From positions 1-15,592 of the forward strand of contig JALLLS010000178.1 of the NCBI GenBank assembly GCA_025094145.1: a stretch of 15,592 nucleotides of DNA, in the 5' to 3' direction. The stretch's first letter is position 1, and each line of letters begins with the position of its first letter. The notes under the pieces were generated by a model. That model saw only the letters and a program-made list of their open reading frames with translations, did not search any database and had not been told where the DNA came from. Shown one piece after another: positions 1 to 7,588 of the stretch. This DNA comes from Spinellus fusiger (lineage: Eukaryota; Mucoromycota; Mucoromycetes; Mucorales; Phycomycetaceae). The position numbers and the translations under genes were made by a program.

Positions 1-500
1 TACCACATGCATCAAATTGGTAAAGAGAGTGGGATTTGAATCTTAAATATCCTGCAAGAACGTGTTGTACCAGATCAAGACTATATGATAAAAGACACTA
101 AAGTAAATGTTTCCAAGTTTATAGCAAATCCCATGCCATTCAGGGAAAGCAGCAAAATCAAACAGGCAACAGCTTGGTTCAAAAACATTAATTGTCTGAG
201 AAAAGCTGTTGCTATGAATAACAGTGAAGCTCTGTTGGTGGCTGCTTTGTATTTACAAAGACCAGCTGAACTATGGTGGGACAGCATTGAAGACACCATC
301 CAAACATAGGATCAGTTCTCCAAGGCTTTTCACACTTGTTTTGCATCTCAGCAATTAGACAACATGTGCTGGAAAGAAATACAGAACACCCATTAACAAA
401 AGGATATTCTTATTACTACACCCTGAACAATTCTTCTCTCTCTCATATTGAAGTTTTAAATCTTCTGAATGGCTGTAACCACAATTTCTTGCTGCTTTAA
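1..500 (+). pseudogene. Ty3-type retrotransposon Gag fragment, decayed
   Basis: The frame from about 85 reads a stretch typical of the retrotransposon Gag (PF03732-like) core: AWFKNINCLRKAVAM, then ALLVAALYLQRPAELWWDSI. In a live element this domain forms the capsid around the RNA. The frame stops at TAG 307-309, where the family usually has Trp (TGG), but carries on as DQFSKAFHTCFASQQLD to another stop at 394-396. Similarity then continues in a different frame (402-500) as YYYTLNN and SHIEVLNLLNGCN, so there is at least one indel. A TGA at 37-39 also breaks the upstream frame. No protease, reverse transcriptase or LTR follows; very AT-rich DNA begins at about 500. The fragment may extend left of the window. 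The family call rests on recognition of the WWD and WDQF-type pattern and is fairly secure; the precise clade is not resolved. Confidence 0.7.
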
Positions 501-1326
501 AGCAAATCCCACCTTTTTTTATAATCAGACATAAGATACAAGTATTATCTATTGATAAAAAATATTAATATATTATCCAAGATATATTTATTATAATATA
601 AAAATTCAATTATTCCATTTTAAAAAATTTAAAATACCTATACAGAATAAAAAGGGTTTATATTATTATCCCCTTAATGAAATATTCACTTTTAACAAAT
701 ATTCCTATAATATTATTTCTTCTGTTATCAATAATAAGTTGTAATAACCATTTCTAAACTAGATAATATTTTGCTAATTATTTTGATAAATGCTAAGGTA
801 ACTAACATTTAGAAACATTCAATAATAATAAAATACTAAAAATGTTAGTTTATTTACTTTGTAAATAAATCATCAATAAGTTGTAATATTCATATCTATT
901 TGCATTATAAACATCTTTAACAAATATATATAAGACATACTGCTGGGATAAACAAAGATATGCTGGGATTTGGAAAAGATTATTATTTTATTATTAGGGT
1001 AAAAAGAATTAAACCACTTAAATATTTATACTATTGTATTTTAACCCAGATATTAATAAACAAATTTATATTTTAAATATATTTTCTTTGGTTTTTATAA
1101 TAGTTTCAATAGTCATAGGCTATGTATGTGTTTCCTGGTATAATATTTTTAATTTTTAATTTTTAATTTTTATATTTTGTATTTTATATTTAAATGTTTT
1201 TGGATTTTAGATTTTATAGTTTTTTGTATTTTGTATTTTATAAGGGTTGGGTTGGTACCAGGAAACATGTGCATAACAGTTAAACAGTTTAACAACATGG
1301 CAACTATTGGTCATATTTAATGAATA
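501..1326. other. AT-rich non-coding region
   Basis: No convincing gene is visible on either strand. The stretch is far more AT-rich than the neighbouring elements. It has a heptamer run (AATTTTT, about four copies, 1147-1173), a perfect 9-bp-arm palindrome TTTATTTAC/GTAAATAAA near 849-869, a looser inverted repeat around ACTAACATTT (about 800 and 850), and a 14-bp direct repeat AATAAGTTGTAATA near 733 and 873. These could be remains of small non-autonomous elements or simply AT-rich drift. Confidence 0.6.
1121..1275. repeat. Inverted-repeat element, MITE-like, about 155 bp
   Basis: TGTTTCCTGGTA at 1129-1140 is matched exactly in inverse by TACCAGGAAACA at 1256-1267. The inverted match extends outward, imperfectly, to about 1121 and 1275. 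The interior is low-complexity T-rich sequence built from TTTTGTATTTTATA-like units. The form suits a small non-autonomous DNA element or a hairpin. I could not identify a clean target duplication. Confidence 0.45.
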
Positions 1327-1984
1327 TTAATATATTCTTATCATAGCTGTTGGTTTATTATATTTGTTCCTATATTTTTCTAAGGTATCTTTTATAGAGG
1401 TTTTTATAAGATTATTTTTATTAACCCTTTCTGTATGATTAGAATTATCATCTTCAGAATTATCTTCTTCATTTGTATTATTTCTATTATCTTCTTTAGA
1501 ATTATTTTCTTCAGAACTAGATTCTTCACTTGAAGTTTTATCATCATTCTTTTCATTATTAGAAATGTAAGTGGGAATTATTTTATTTATGGTATCTAAC
1601 ACCATTGATATTGACATAGTATTAATAATGGAAGATAACTTTTTCTGTCCTATCATAATATTATTTATTATATTAATTTCCAATATCCTGTTTATATACA
1701 TGTATTTAATACATTTATTTATCATATAATTCATCATATTTTTATTATATAAATTTCTAAGAAACTCATTATTCCATATTCTTACTCTAAATCCATTAAA
1801 TGAATTAATGTCATTATCAATTAATATGTTTCCTATTTTTATTAATATATAAAGACTGTTGTTGTTTAATCTATTGCAAATCAATAAATTATCTATTAAG
1901 TCATTACTAGCATTTCCTGGACTATTTAGCTGTTCATTATAAATTCTATCTTTTTTTATAATTTGGATGCCTTTTCCAGTATAT
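1327..1984 (-). CDS. Unrecognised Asn/Ile/Lys-rich open frame
   Basis: I do not recognise this protein. A TTG-started frame at 1884 gives 185 residues, but the same frame is open upstream to about 1984, where a TAA closes it. The first half is hydrophobic and rich in Ile, Asn and Tyr. The C-terminal part is an acidic low-complexity run (SSEESSSEENNSKEDN) ending in a basic tail. Base composition is as AT-rich as the adjacent non-coding DNA and quite unlike the integrase upstream, so the long frame could partly reflect composition, since AT-rich DNA of this kind can look coding. The acidic repeats and the similar EE-rich frame just upstream (1956-2230) hint that both were once one coding region, now frameshifted. 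No membrane segment or catalytic motif is clear. It could be a decayed host gene, the tail of a transposon polyprotein, or non-coding. Confidence 0.25.
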
Positions 1985-2230
1985 TAAATGTAGTTTCATC
2001 TTTGGACTTTTTAACTTTATTACCAGTTGGAGTGAGTTCCTCAGATACTACTATTTCTTTGGTATTAGGTTCTATTTCATTAGCTACTATTTCTTCAGAT
2101 ACTACTTCTTCAGGTACTACTGTTATATTATTTCCCTTTTCCAATAATTTATTGTTTAGTATTTTTGTATTGCTTAATTCACATTCAATAATTTCAGCAG
2201 TATTCTTTTTCTCAAGTTCTTTTTTTGAGA
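1956..2230 (-). pseudogene. AT-rich acidic repeat coding fragment
   Basis: In the frame ending at 1956 this segment reads a degenerate VVxEE repeat (VVPEEVVSEEIVANEI, then EIVVSEEL), flanked by Lys-rich sequence, which looks like real, repetitive, probably disordered coding sequence. It lies directly downstream of the integrase remnant on the same strand but in another frame, and base composition drops sharply at the junction near 2225-2230, where there is an A-rich run. The next downstream frame (to 1327) is different again. It may be the variable C-terminal tail of the integrase element or an unrelated sequence joined by insertion. No function can be assigned. Confidence 0.35.
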
Positions 2231-3241
2231 ATCTTTTACTCTTTCTCTGGATGTTTCCCATGTATTTTCCATCACAAACTGGATAGTCCTGACCATACTT
2301 GCTACTGCTTTGGCTAATTTGCCTTCTACAAAGTCTTGTTGTGGAGCTGGCCATGTACTAGGAGTTCTCAGTTCATAACCAAAAAGGAGTTTTGCAGGAG
2401 AGTACTTTGTAGAGTTACTTGGCATACTATGGATAGCCAAGAGCATTGAATTGAGATAACAATCCCATTGCGTATCAGGTTGGTCACCTTCATATAGAAG
2501 CTTGGCCAAGGTTTGGGTAATGGTCTGATTCATTCATTCACAGAGTCCATTGGTTTGAGGTTGGTAAGCTGTAGTAGTGATATACCTGCACCCCAATTGT
2601 GCCAAGAATTCTCTGATCAGTCCAGAAGTAAAGTTAGACCCTTGATCAGTCAATAAAAAGGTTGGTACACCAAAATCTTTGACCAAATAATTGAATAAAA
2701 AGTCTGCAGTTGTTTTGGTATTAATGTTGGGCACTGCTGCTGCTACAAGCCAACATGTCAAATAGTCAATTGCTACCAGGATATACTGGTTTCCTTTGCT
2801 TGATTCTACTACAGGACCCACAGCATCACATCCCACCATATAAAAAGGTCTTGATAAAGTTGGTATAGGTTTTGCTGGCTCTATTCTTTGGTGAGAATGT
2901 TTGGCTCAATATTGGCAGATAGGACACCCTTGGACTACAGAATGTACCTGTTCAAACAGGGCAGGACCAGTATACTGCATCTTCAATTGTCTCCAAGTGT
3001 TGTTTACACCAAAATGGCTTTCTGCATGCACCTTTTTAACTACTTCATCAACTATCCCTTTATGCAATAGCTCTGGACCAAGGATATTTGATTCTTCAGA
3101 CTTCTGAAATACTTTTCTATGAGTGGTCATGTATTTCTGAGCTTGATGTCTGATCTTTCTTTTTGTAGCCTCATCAGAGTTGGTAGGGTAGGTTCTTGCA
3201 GAAATGTAGTAATAAATAGCAAGGTAAAAGGGGTAATCCAT
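2174..3241 (-). pseudogene. Ty3/gypsy-type integrase, two in-frame stops
   Basis: One frame from ATG at 3239-3241 carries an HHCC zinc-binding domain (HAESH, later CPIC) followed by a DDE core: CDAVGP (first Asp), LLTDQGSNF (second Asp) and GLCE (Glu), with 35 residues between second Asp and Glu, the usual DD35E spacing. Such enzymes cut and join retrotransposon or Ginger-type DNA. The frame is broken by TGA at 2906-2908 (after CPICQY) and TGA at 2534-2536 (directly after the catalytic Glu, where integrases usually have Arg), both expected from CGA decay. Similarity is lost near 2230, so the C-terminal domain is missing or replaced. No reverse transcriptase lies upstream. The ATG opens directly into the zinc-domain leader MDYPFYLAIYYYISARTYP, so this may be a stand-alone integrase gene or a remnant of a longer polyprotein; I cannot decide which. 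Confidence 0.8.
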
Positions 3242-3428
3242 GGTAGAAATGGTAATAGAAGATAATACAATAACTCAAAAATAAAAGACAATGAGTTTCC
3301 TTGTAAAAAAAATGCAAGATTGTATTTGAAAAAAAATATCACCAAGTTGTAAAAAAAAGTATCCAGTGATAACAGTGGGGTATCCAATGATGTAAGTAAT
3401 TGTACATATGTCTGCCAGACAAAAAGAG
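3242..3428. other. Leader between repeat A and the integrase
   Basis: About 190 bp, pyrimidine-rich on the minus strand, with no independent gene. On that strand it links repeat A to the integrase start codon, as a 5' untranslated leader would. It is not shared with the DNA that follows repeat B, so either the two copies belong to different elements beyond this point or one has been rearranged. Confidence 0.4.
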
Positions 3429-3697
3429 GTAGCCAAAACAGAATAGTATGAGAAAAAGAGTAAAGAAAGGAAAAAGATTGTGGGACAAGAGCATTGATCT
3501 CTTTACCACATACAGAAAACGTTAGAAACATATTGGTTTCCAAAAGAGGAAGAAAAGGGAAGATCAACACAAAAAGGAAAGAAAGAGAAACAGAACCAAA
3601 AAGGAAATAGTTGAGGAACAGAGAAATTTGTAAAGTCAATTCCCTGCACTACACTTGGCAGTCACTGAGGCCAGCAAGCTCACAACACCATGTGTCA
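3429..3697 (-). repeat. Repeat copy A, inverted partner of 10785-11054
   Basis: Read on the minus strand from TGACACATGG (3697-3688), this matches copy B at about 95 percent by eye: about 13 differences in about 270 bp, all but one transitions. Three differences are TG-versus-CA pairs, as expected if both derive from CG. Copy A starts 11 nt upstream of a tRNA-Gly remnant (3709-3723), and copy B sits in the same position relative to an intact tRNA-Gly once a later LTR insertion is discounted. It may be the start of an LTR (TG start) or the 5' end of a LINE leader. A long open frame across it is only a product of its pyrimidine-rich composition. Confidence 0.85.
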
Positions 3698-3708
3698 GAA
3701 AGAAAGAT

Positions 3709-3723
3709 GCACTGATGGTTAAG
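3709..3723 (+). pseudogene. tRNA-Gly 5' fragment
   Basis: GCACTGATGGTTAAG matches the first 15 nt of the complete tRNA-Gly at 10311-10381 with one mismatch (GC-to-AC, another CpG-type change). Similarity extends into the upstream flank (GAT, then a purine-rich run). The gene breaks off in the A box, where LINE1 sequence begins. This remnant cannot be functional. Confidence 0.7.
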
Positions 3724-3724
3724 G

Positions 3725-3963
3725 TTAAAGATTTTTTATTAAAGAAGATATATGCATTTGCTTAATGTGGCCTTACTGCACTCCTTGCACTAATTGAAAT
3801 AAACAAAAAAGTTCTACAGGACAAAAGAACAAAAAAAGACAGGCAAGAGAAAGAAACTAAGACTACTGGACTTTAAGGCTGTCCCTGCTCTCCACTCTGC
3901 AGCTGTGTTAAAAGATTGTAACAGTGAGAGGGAGGAGGCCAGAGAAGCAGAACAAAAAGCTGT
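3725..3963 (-). other. LINE1 3' untranslated region
   Basis: Non-coding tail after the TGA at 3964-3966. On the minus strand it is pyrimidine-rich and has AATAAA inside CTTTAATAAAAAATC close to its end (about 3733-3747), a possible poly(A) signal. There is no long A tail before the tRNA-Gly fragment. The last bases, TTTAACC followed by TTAACC, make the exact boundary uncertain by a few nucleotides. Confidence 0.6.
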
Positions 3964-6446
3964 TCATTCATGCACCTGGTGCACCTGATCATGCCAAAGC
4001 ATGCCTGGACTTGAGTGGGGACTAAACTCACTGTCAGGATTGCAAAGCTGGTCTATATGCCAGAGAATTGTATGTAGAGGCACCCAGAAAGAAGGACAGG
4101 AAGAAGATTTCTTAGAAAGACAGTTGATGGTGTGATCCAATGGATGGCAGTGTTGTGGTGCTGGTGGCAGTTGATCCCATAGGTCCCTTGGAATTGCTGG
4201 ACACTCTGCAAGATGTCTTCTGGAGGTGTGCTCTGCTGGACTGCACTGACATGGATGTGGCTTACCAGGAAGCCATCCCATTCTCCAACGCATGAGCCTG
4301 CTTCTGTCATGTCTGGTTGCTGGCAAGAAGAGGACTGGATCAATGCCAAGTGTTAGCCTGCATGCCTTGATCAGCACCTTGTCTGTCACTTGCAGGTACT
4401 GGTCAAGGAGCTGTTGGTGTTGTTGTTGGAAGTATTGCCTAAGCTGTGCAGATGATTCTGGCAATACTCCTGGAAGAGAGGCAAAGAGATGATTCTTGGT
4501 GAGTGGTTCAAGTAGTGGCACTCCTGGACTGTTCAACAGCAGAGACAAAAGACATTGAGGTGGAAGTGAGGCAGCACATAGACAGAATCTTGTCTTGAGA
4601 GAGTCTGAGCAAAAACTCATGCTGGACAAGTCACAGATATGCTTCAACACCTGATTAGAGCTAGTGGGGTGGCCACCTATGATCATTCTTAGGCACCTGT
4701 CTTGTATCTTCTCCAGAGCTTTGATATATTTCTTCAAAAAAACAGTGATTGCCAGACCATACTCAAACTTTGGCCTAATGAAGGTCTTGTATAGTCTTGA
4801 GCTGAGGAGCAAAAAGAAACCAGAACGTGAGGCACCAACAGCATGCAGTGTGGACATGGTAAACATTGTGCCTTGCTTTCTGTGTGAGATAATCCCAGAG
4901 GAGTTGATTCCATTGCAGACAAAGGGCATGCCAAGGTAAATAAACTCATTGGCTGCTGGATGGGCCTCTCCATATATCTTGAACTGGTTGGCCTGGGAAA
5001 CAGAAGGTAGAAGGACCACTGCACACTTGGAAGGACTCCATCTAAAGCCAACTGAAACAGAGTAGTGCTCTGCCAAACGCAGCATGTGCTGAACCTCTCC
5101 AACCTTACCAAAGACAGCAATATCATCAGCAAAGAAGAGTGAGTTGATTCCTGTAGGCTTATCCATAGTGGTGCTACTGTTGTCTGTTAGTGATTCTTCA
5201 TACTCTGCCAAAGATGATGGTGAGCTTGACTGCACATGTGTTGTTGTTGTTGCTGTTGCCACACTTCTGAAAAGACATGCAAGTGGGTTAATGTAGATTG
5301 AATAAAGGTGGGGGCTGAGAACTGAGCCTTGCATTACACCAGTTACTGGAGAAAACAAAGAGGACACATAGTTGTTCAGGATGACTGACACATGGACATC
5401 ATCAAACAAGTGGACAAGCAAAGCAAGCAGTAGTGGTGGTGTGTTTCTCTTGTGCAGGGCATCCCAGATCAGGTTCCTGTCTACAGTGTCATAGGCTGCC
5501 TTGATGTCCAAGGAGGCTACCACAGGATAGTGGTGGTGTCTCTGATAATATCTCTTCATCAGGTTGTGTAAACACAGAGCCTGGTCCAGTGCACCTCGTC
5601 TTGGTCTGAATCCACCCTGAGCAACATCAAGTGAGGGAGAGTACTTGTGCAGGTCTGGTGCTAGACATACCTCAAACAGCTTTCTAAGAACAGAAGTCAA
5701 TGAGATTGGCCTGTAGTTGGCTGGATCACTTGGATTACCCTTTTTGAAGATGGGGAACACCTGTGCTTGACGCCATGGGAGAGGAACATAGGACCACTGC
5801 CAACACATGGTAAACAGACCAGAAAGAATGGGGACAATGGTGGTGCTGAGTGGCTTTAGCATTTCTGCTCTCAGGTGGTCTACTCCTGGTGCTTTCCTAT
5901 TTGGCAGCAGCTTCATACAGAACTTGACAACAGGTTGTGAGAATGGTGTTGTGGCTGCTGGGAAGGGATGCTGATGCTGCTGTGCTGTTACTGGTGGTCT
6001 AAGTGATGTTAATAGTGAGCCTCTATAAACACTCTCAAGGTGTTGGCTCATCACTTCTGCTGCTGCTGCTGGCCCATCTGGGTGTTGGAATGTCTGCTGT
6101 GGCTGTCTTCTTCTATGAATCTGCTTCACCTTGGATGTAGCCTTTGCATAGTCTCTCTCCATGCTCTTGCAAAACTCCTGCCAGTGTCTTCTCTTGGCTC
6201 TTTGCACCTCACACCTAAAGGCCCTCTGTGTATCCAGGTGCCTCTGCCACCAACAAACCTTGTTCAGGCCTCTTGCCCTTTTCCAGCTCTTGAAGCTGTG
6301 TTCCCTCTTCTCAACTGCCACCTGCAGAGCCTCACTCCAGAACTTCTGCCAATGTGCAGGTCTATGTGTCTTGCTTCCAACAGAGCTGTCCAAAGCAGAG
6401 TAGATACAGCTGGTGAGGTGATCTGTTAGGCCATCAATGTCAGGAC
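3964..6446 (-). CDS. LINE1 ORF2 reverse transcriptase, partial, frame open
   Basis: About 827 codons are open with no stop. From the 5' end: a linker (PDIDGLTDHLTSCIYSALDS), an Arg-rich connector, then the reverse-transcriptase domain: NRKAPGVDHLRAEML, FKKGNPSDPANYRPISLTSV, DIKAAYDTVDRN (first catalytic Asp), GVMQGSVLSPHLYSIYIN and SLFFADDIAVFG (catalytic FADD). Near the C-terminus HPCQCSPAEHTSRRHLAEC forms the Cys/His motif common in LINEs. I see no RNase H domain. All visible RT motifs are intact, but the AP endonuclease is absent through 5' truncation, so the copy should not mobilise itself. The frame is also open, by chance, across the antisense of tRNA-Ala, which supplies an ATG at 6517-6519; residues before about 6446 are tRNA antisense and not part of the protein. 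Arginine is mainly AGA/AGG, matching the CpG shortage. Confidence 0.88.
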
Positions 6447-6518
6447 GGGGATGTGATGTAGTGGTATCATATTCGCTTTGCATGCGAAAGGCCCCGGGTT
6501 CGATCCCCGGCGTCTCCA
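6447..6518 (+). tRNA. tRNA-Ala (anticodon TGC)
   Basis: A complete 72-nt cloverleaf. The acceptor arms GGGGATG and CGTCTCC pair fully, including the G3:U70 wobble that identifies alanine tRNAs. The anticodon stem is TTCGC/GCGAA with loop TTTGCAT, giving anticodon TGC, which reads GCA. The T arm is CCGGG-TTCGATC-CCCGG, which also provides a canonical B box. The discriminator is A, no CCA is encoded and there is no intron. A T6 run follows at once. The 5' flank is LINE1 sequence up to within 0-2 bp of the first base, so the native upstream sequence is gone; internal promoter boxes could still drive RNA polymerase III. Confidence 0.97.
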
Positions 6519-6524
6519 TTTTTT
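6519..6524 (+). terminator. Pol III terminator of tRNA-Ala
   Basis: A run of six T residues starts immediately after the discriminator base, the standard RNA polymerase III stop signal. Confidence 0.9.
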
Positions 6525-6684
6525 AGAGAAAAAAAAGATGGTGTATAAGTTGGATGCAACAAATGTTTGATGACCTAATTTGAACACTCCTTATTTTACA
6601 CCATTTTCTCTACTATCAATATCACTCCTTTATTTTGCATCACTTCTATGTCACTAATCATACACTCCTTTATTATTTGTATAG

Positions 6685-6739
6685 TGTTGTGTTCCAACTT
6701 CAATCCAAAGATTCTTCATGAATTGGTCAACATGAGTAG
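6685..6739 (+). repeat. 5' end of an LTR, cut by the Tc1/mariner insertion
   Basis: TGTTGTGTTC begins a 55-bp segment that matches, at about 84 percent by eye, the start of the solo LTR at 6914-7468 (which lies on the other strand). It shares CAATCCAAAGATTCT and AGTAG, and one difference is a TG/CA pair. It ends exactly where the Tc1/mariner element begins, and I could not find its continuation after the right end of that element. This suggests a truncated LTR that served as the landing site. Confidence 0.65.
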
Positions 6740-6741
6740 TA

Positions 6742-6913
6742 CAGTGGCTTTCAAAATAATGATGGATTTTTTTTTATACCCTGGTATAATTCTACAATAG
6801 GAAATACTTATTCTTTGTAATAAAAACATACATTAAACACACAGTAGAGACTTGAAAATTGGATGAAGTATAAAGAAGGACAACAGAATAATATATACAA
6901 GTTTATTGGGTGG
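6742..6913 (+). repeat. Left terminal inverted repeat, outer part
   Basis: Matches the reverse complement of 8674-8843 closely, for example GGTATAATTCT, GAAATACTTATTCTTT and CACAGTAGAGACTTG. It is broken after GGTGG (6909-6913) by the solo LTR and resumes at 7474 with AAACCCTTTAA. Confidence 0.9.
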
Positions 6914-6960
6914 TGAGATTGTTTGGACAGGTAGATTAACAAGACTGAACAAAGATAATT

Positions 6961-6992
6961 TTTATTGAGTAAAGGAAGGTTCACTATTTATA
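6961..6992 (-). promoter_or_regulatory. TATA box and poly(A) signal of the solo LTR
   Basis: On the minus strand TATAAATAG (6992-6984) is followed 17 nt later by AATAAA (6966-6961). The solo LTR at 10393-10779 has the same pair with the same 17-nt gap. Confidence 0.65.
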
Positions 6993-7030
6993 CTTTTGGT
7001 GGGTGCTTATCCTTCAGTGGCTTCAACCTT

Positions 7031-7166
7031 ATGGCTGCTTCACAATTACAACTAAATGGTTGGTGTCTATATTACTACATTATGGTAGTATTAATAACTG
7101 CCACCTTATGGTTGGCTCATATGTTTTACCTAGTTGTAGTATTATTAGATTCAAACCTATGGTTGG
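7031..7166 (-). repeat. Tandem repeat of about 52 bp in the LTR U3
   Basis: ATGGTTGG recurs at 7056, 7108 and 7159, each preceded by A/T-rich or CCT context, with a variant ATGGCTGC at 7031. GTAGTATTA recurs between them. The period is 51-52 bp over just over two units. Repeats upstream of the TATA box are common in LTR enhancers; regulatory function here is an inference. Confidence 0.6.
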
Positions 7167-7486
7167 TTCCTGGGATAAGCACTCCATTATTGAAACCATT
7201 AATTATTATGAGTCTTTACTCAATTGACTCTGATAGGTCAATATTGTTCTGTTAGGATTATTAATGAAGATGGCACTTGTTAAGTGTCTGATAGTACACT
7301 GAGCTTTAGAAGGTAATTTGTAGTTACAACCAATCAGTGAGATAATACAGAGATTTACTATGTTACTTGTGTGCACTCAAGCTTTCATAGAGTATTCTGA
7401 ATGTCACAGCACACTACTTGTGTTGACTTATTCATAGAGAATCTTTGGATTGAATTCAGAACACAACAGGTGGAAACCCTTTAATA

Positions 7487-7510
7487 CAGTGGCTTTTAAT
7501 AAAACAATGG
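7487..7510 (+). repeat. Internal copy of the Tc1/mariner terminal sequence
   Basis: CAGTGGCTTTTAATAAAACA repeats the outer end in the same orientation, about 190 bp inside it once the LTR is discounted. This resembles the outer/inner transposase-binding repeats of IR/DR-type Tc1 elements, but no equivalent is visible at the right end. It could instead be the remnant of a second, nested element end. Confidence 0.6.
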
Positions 7511-7588
7511 CTATTTCAAATTCAGACCCTAATTTTACCCTTAATTTTTTTTAATTAAACATTCTTCATTTATTGCTTTTCTACTCTA

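Larger units (their letters stand above)
3725..6446 (-). mobile_element. LINE1: 5'-truncated Tad-like non-LTR retrotransposon
   Basis: The element runs on the minus strand from 6446 to about 3725. It lacks ORF1 and the endonuclease part of ORF2, as expected from incomplete reverse transcription, but keeps the reverse transcriptase, C-terminal zinc motif and 3' UTR. Its 5' junction lies 0-2 bp from the first base of tRNA-Ala: alignment with LINE2 holds to about 6444. Its 3' end, which has AATAAA close by, meets a 15-nt tRNA-Gly fragment. No clear target duplication is visible, so a target deletion or later recombination is possible. It is a diverged relative of LINE2 (10785 onward) rather than a recent copy. 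Confidence 0.85.
6914..7468 (-). repeat. Solo LTR, 555 bp, inside the Tc1/mariner left end
   Basis: The insert is flanked by a perfect 5-bp duplication, GGTGG (6909-6913 and 7469-7473), and bounded by TG and CA. On the minus strand it starts TGTTGTGTTC and ends CAATCTCA. It has a TATA box TATAAATAG (6984-6992) and AATAAA (6961-6966), 17 nt apart, near the 3' end of the LTR, which fits a U3-R-U5 layout with a short R and U5. No internal retroelement sequence remains, so it probably arose by recombination between two LTRs. Its family (Ty1 or Ty3 type) cannot be told from the LTR alone. Confidence 0.9.

Noticed and set aside
1327..1984. Mitochondrial or viral origin of the Asn/Ile-rich frame
   Set aside because: Composition alone suggested it; no recognisable mitochondrial or viral motif was seen.
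3127..3639. Phe/Leu-rich minus-strand open frame resembling a membrane protein
   Set aside because: It spans repeat A, the unshared leader and the integrase start in another frame. The hydrophobic run comes from T-rich sequence, and the similar frame at 10845-11057 is the same repeat.
6040..6429. Plus-strand open frames across LINE1
   Set aside because: They are antisense shadows of the LINE1 reverse-transcriptase frame, which carries the recognisable motifs.
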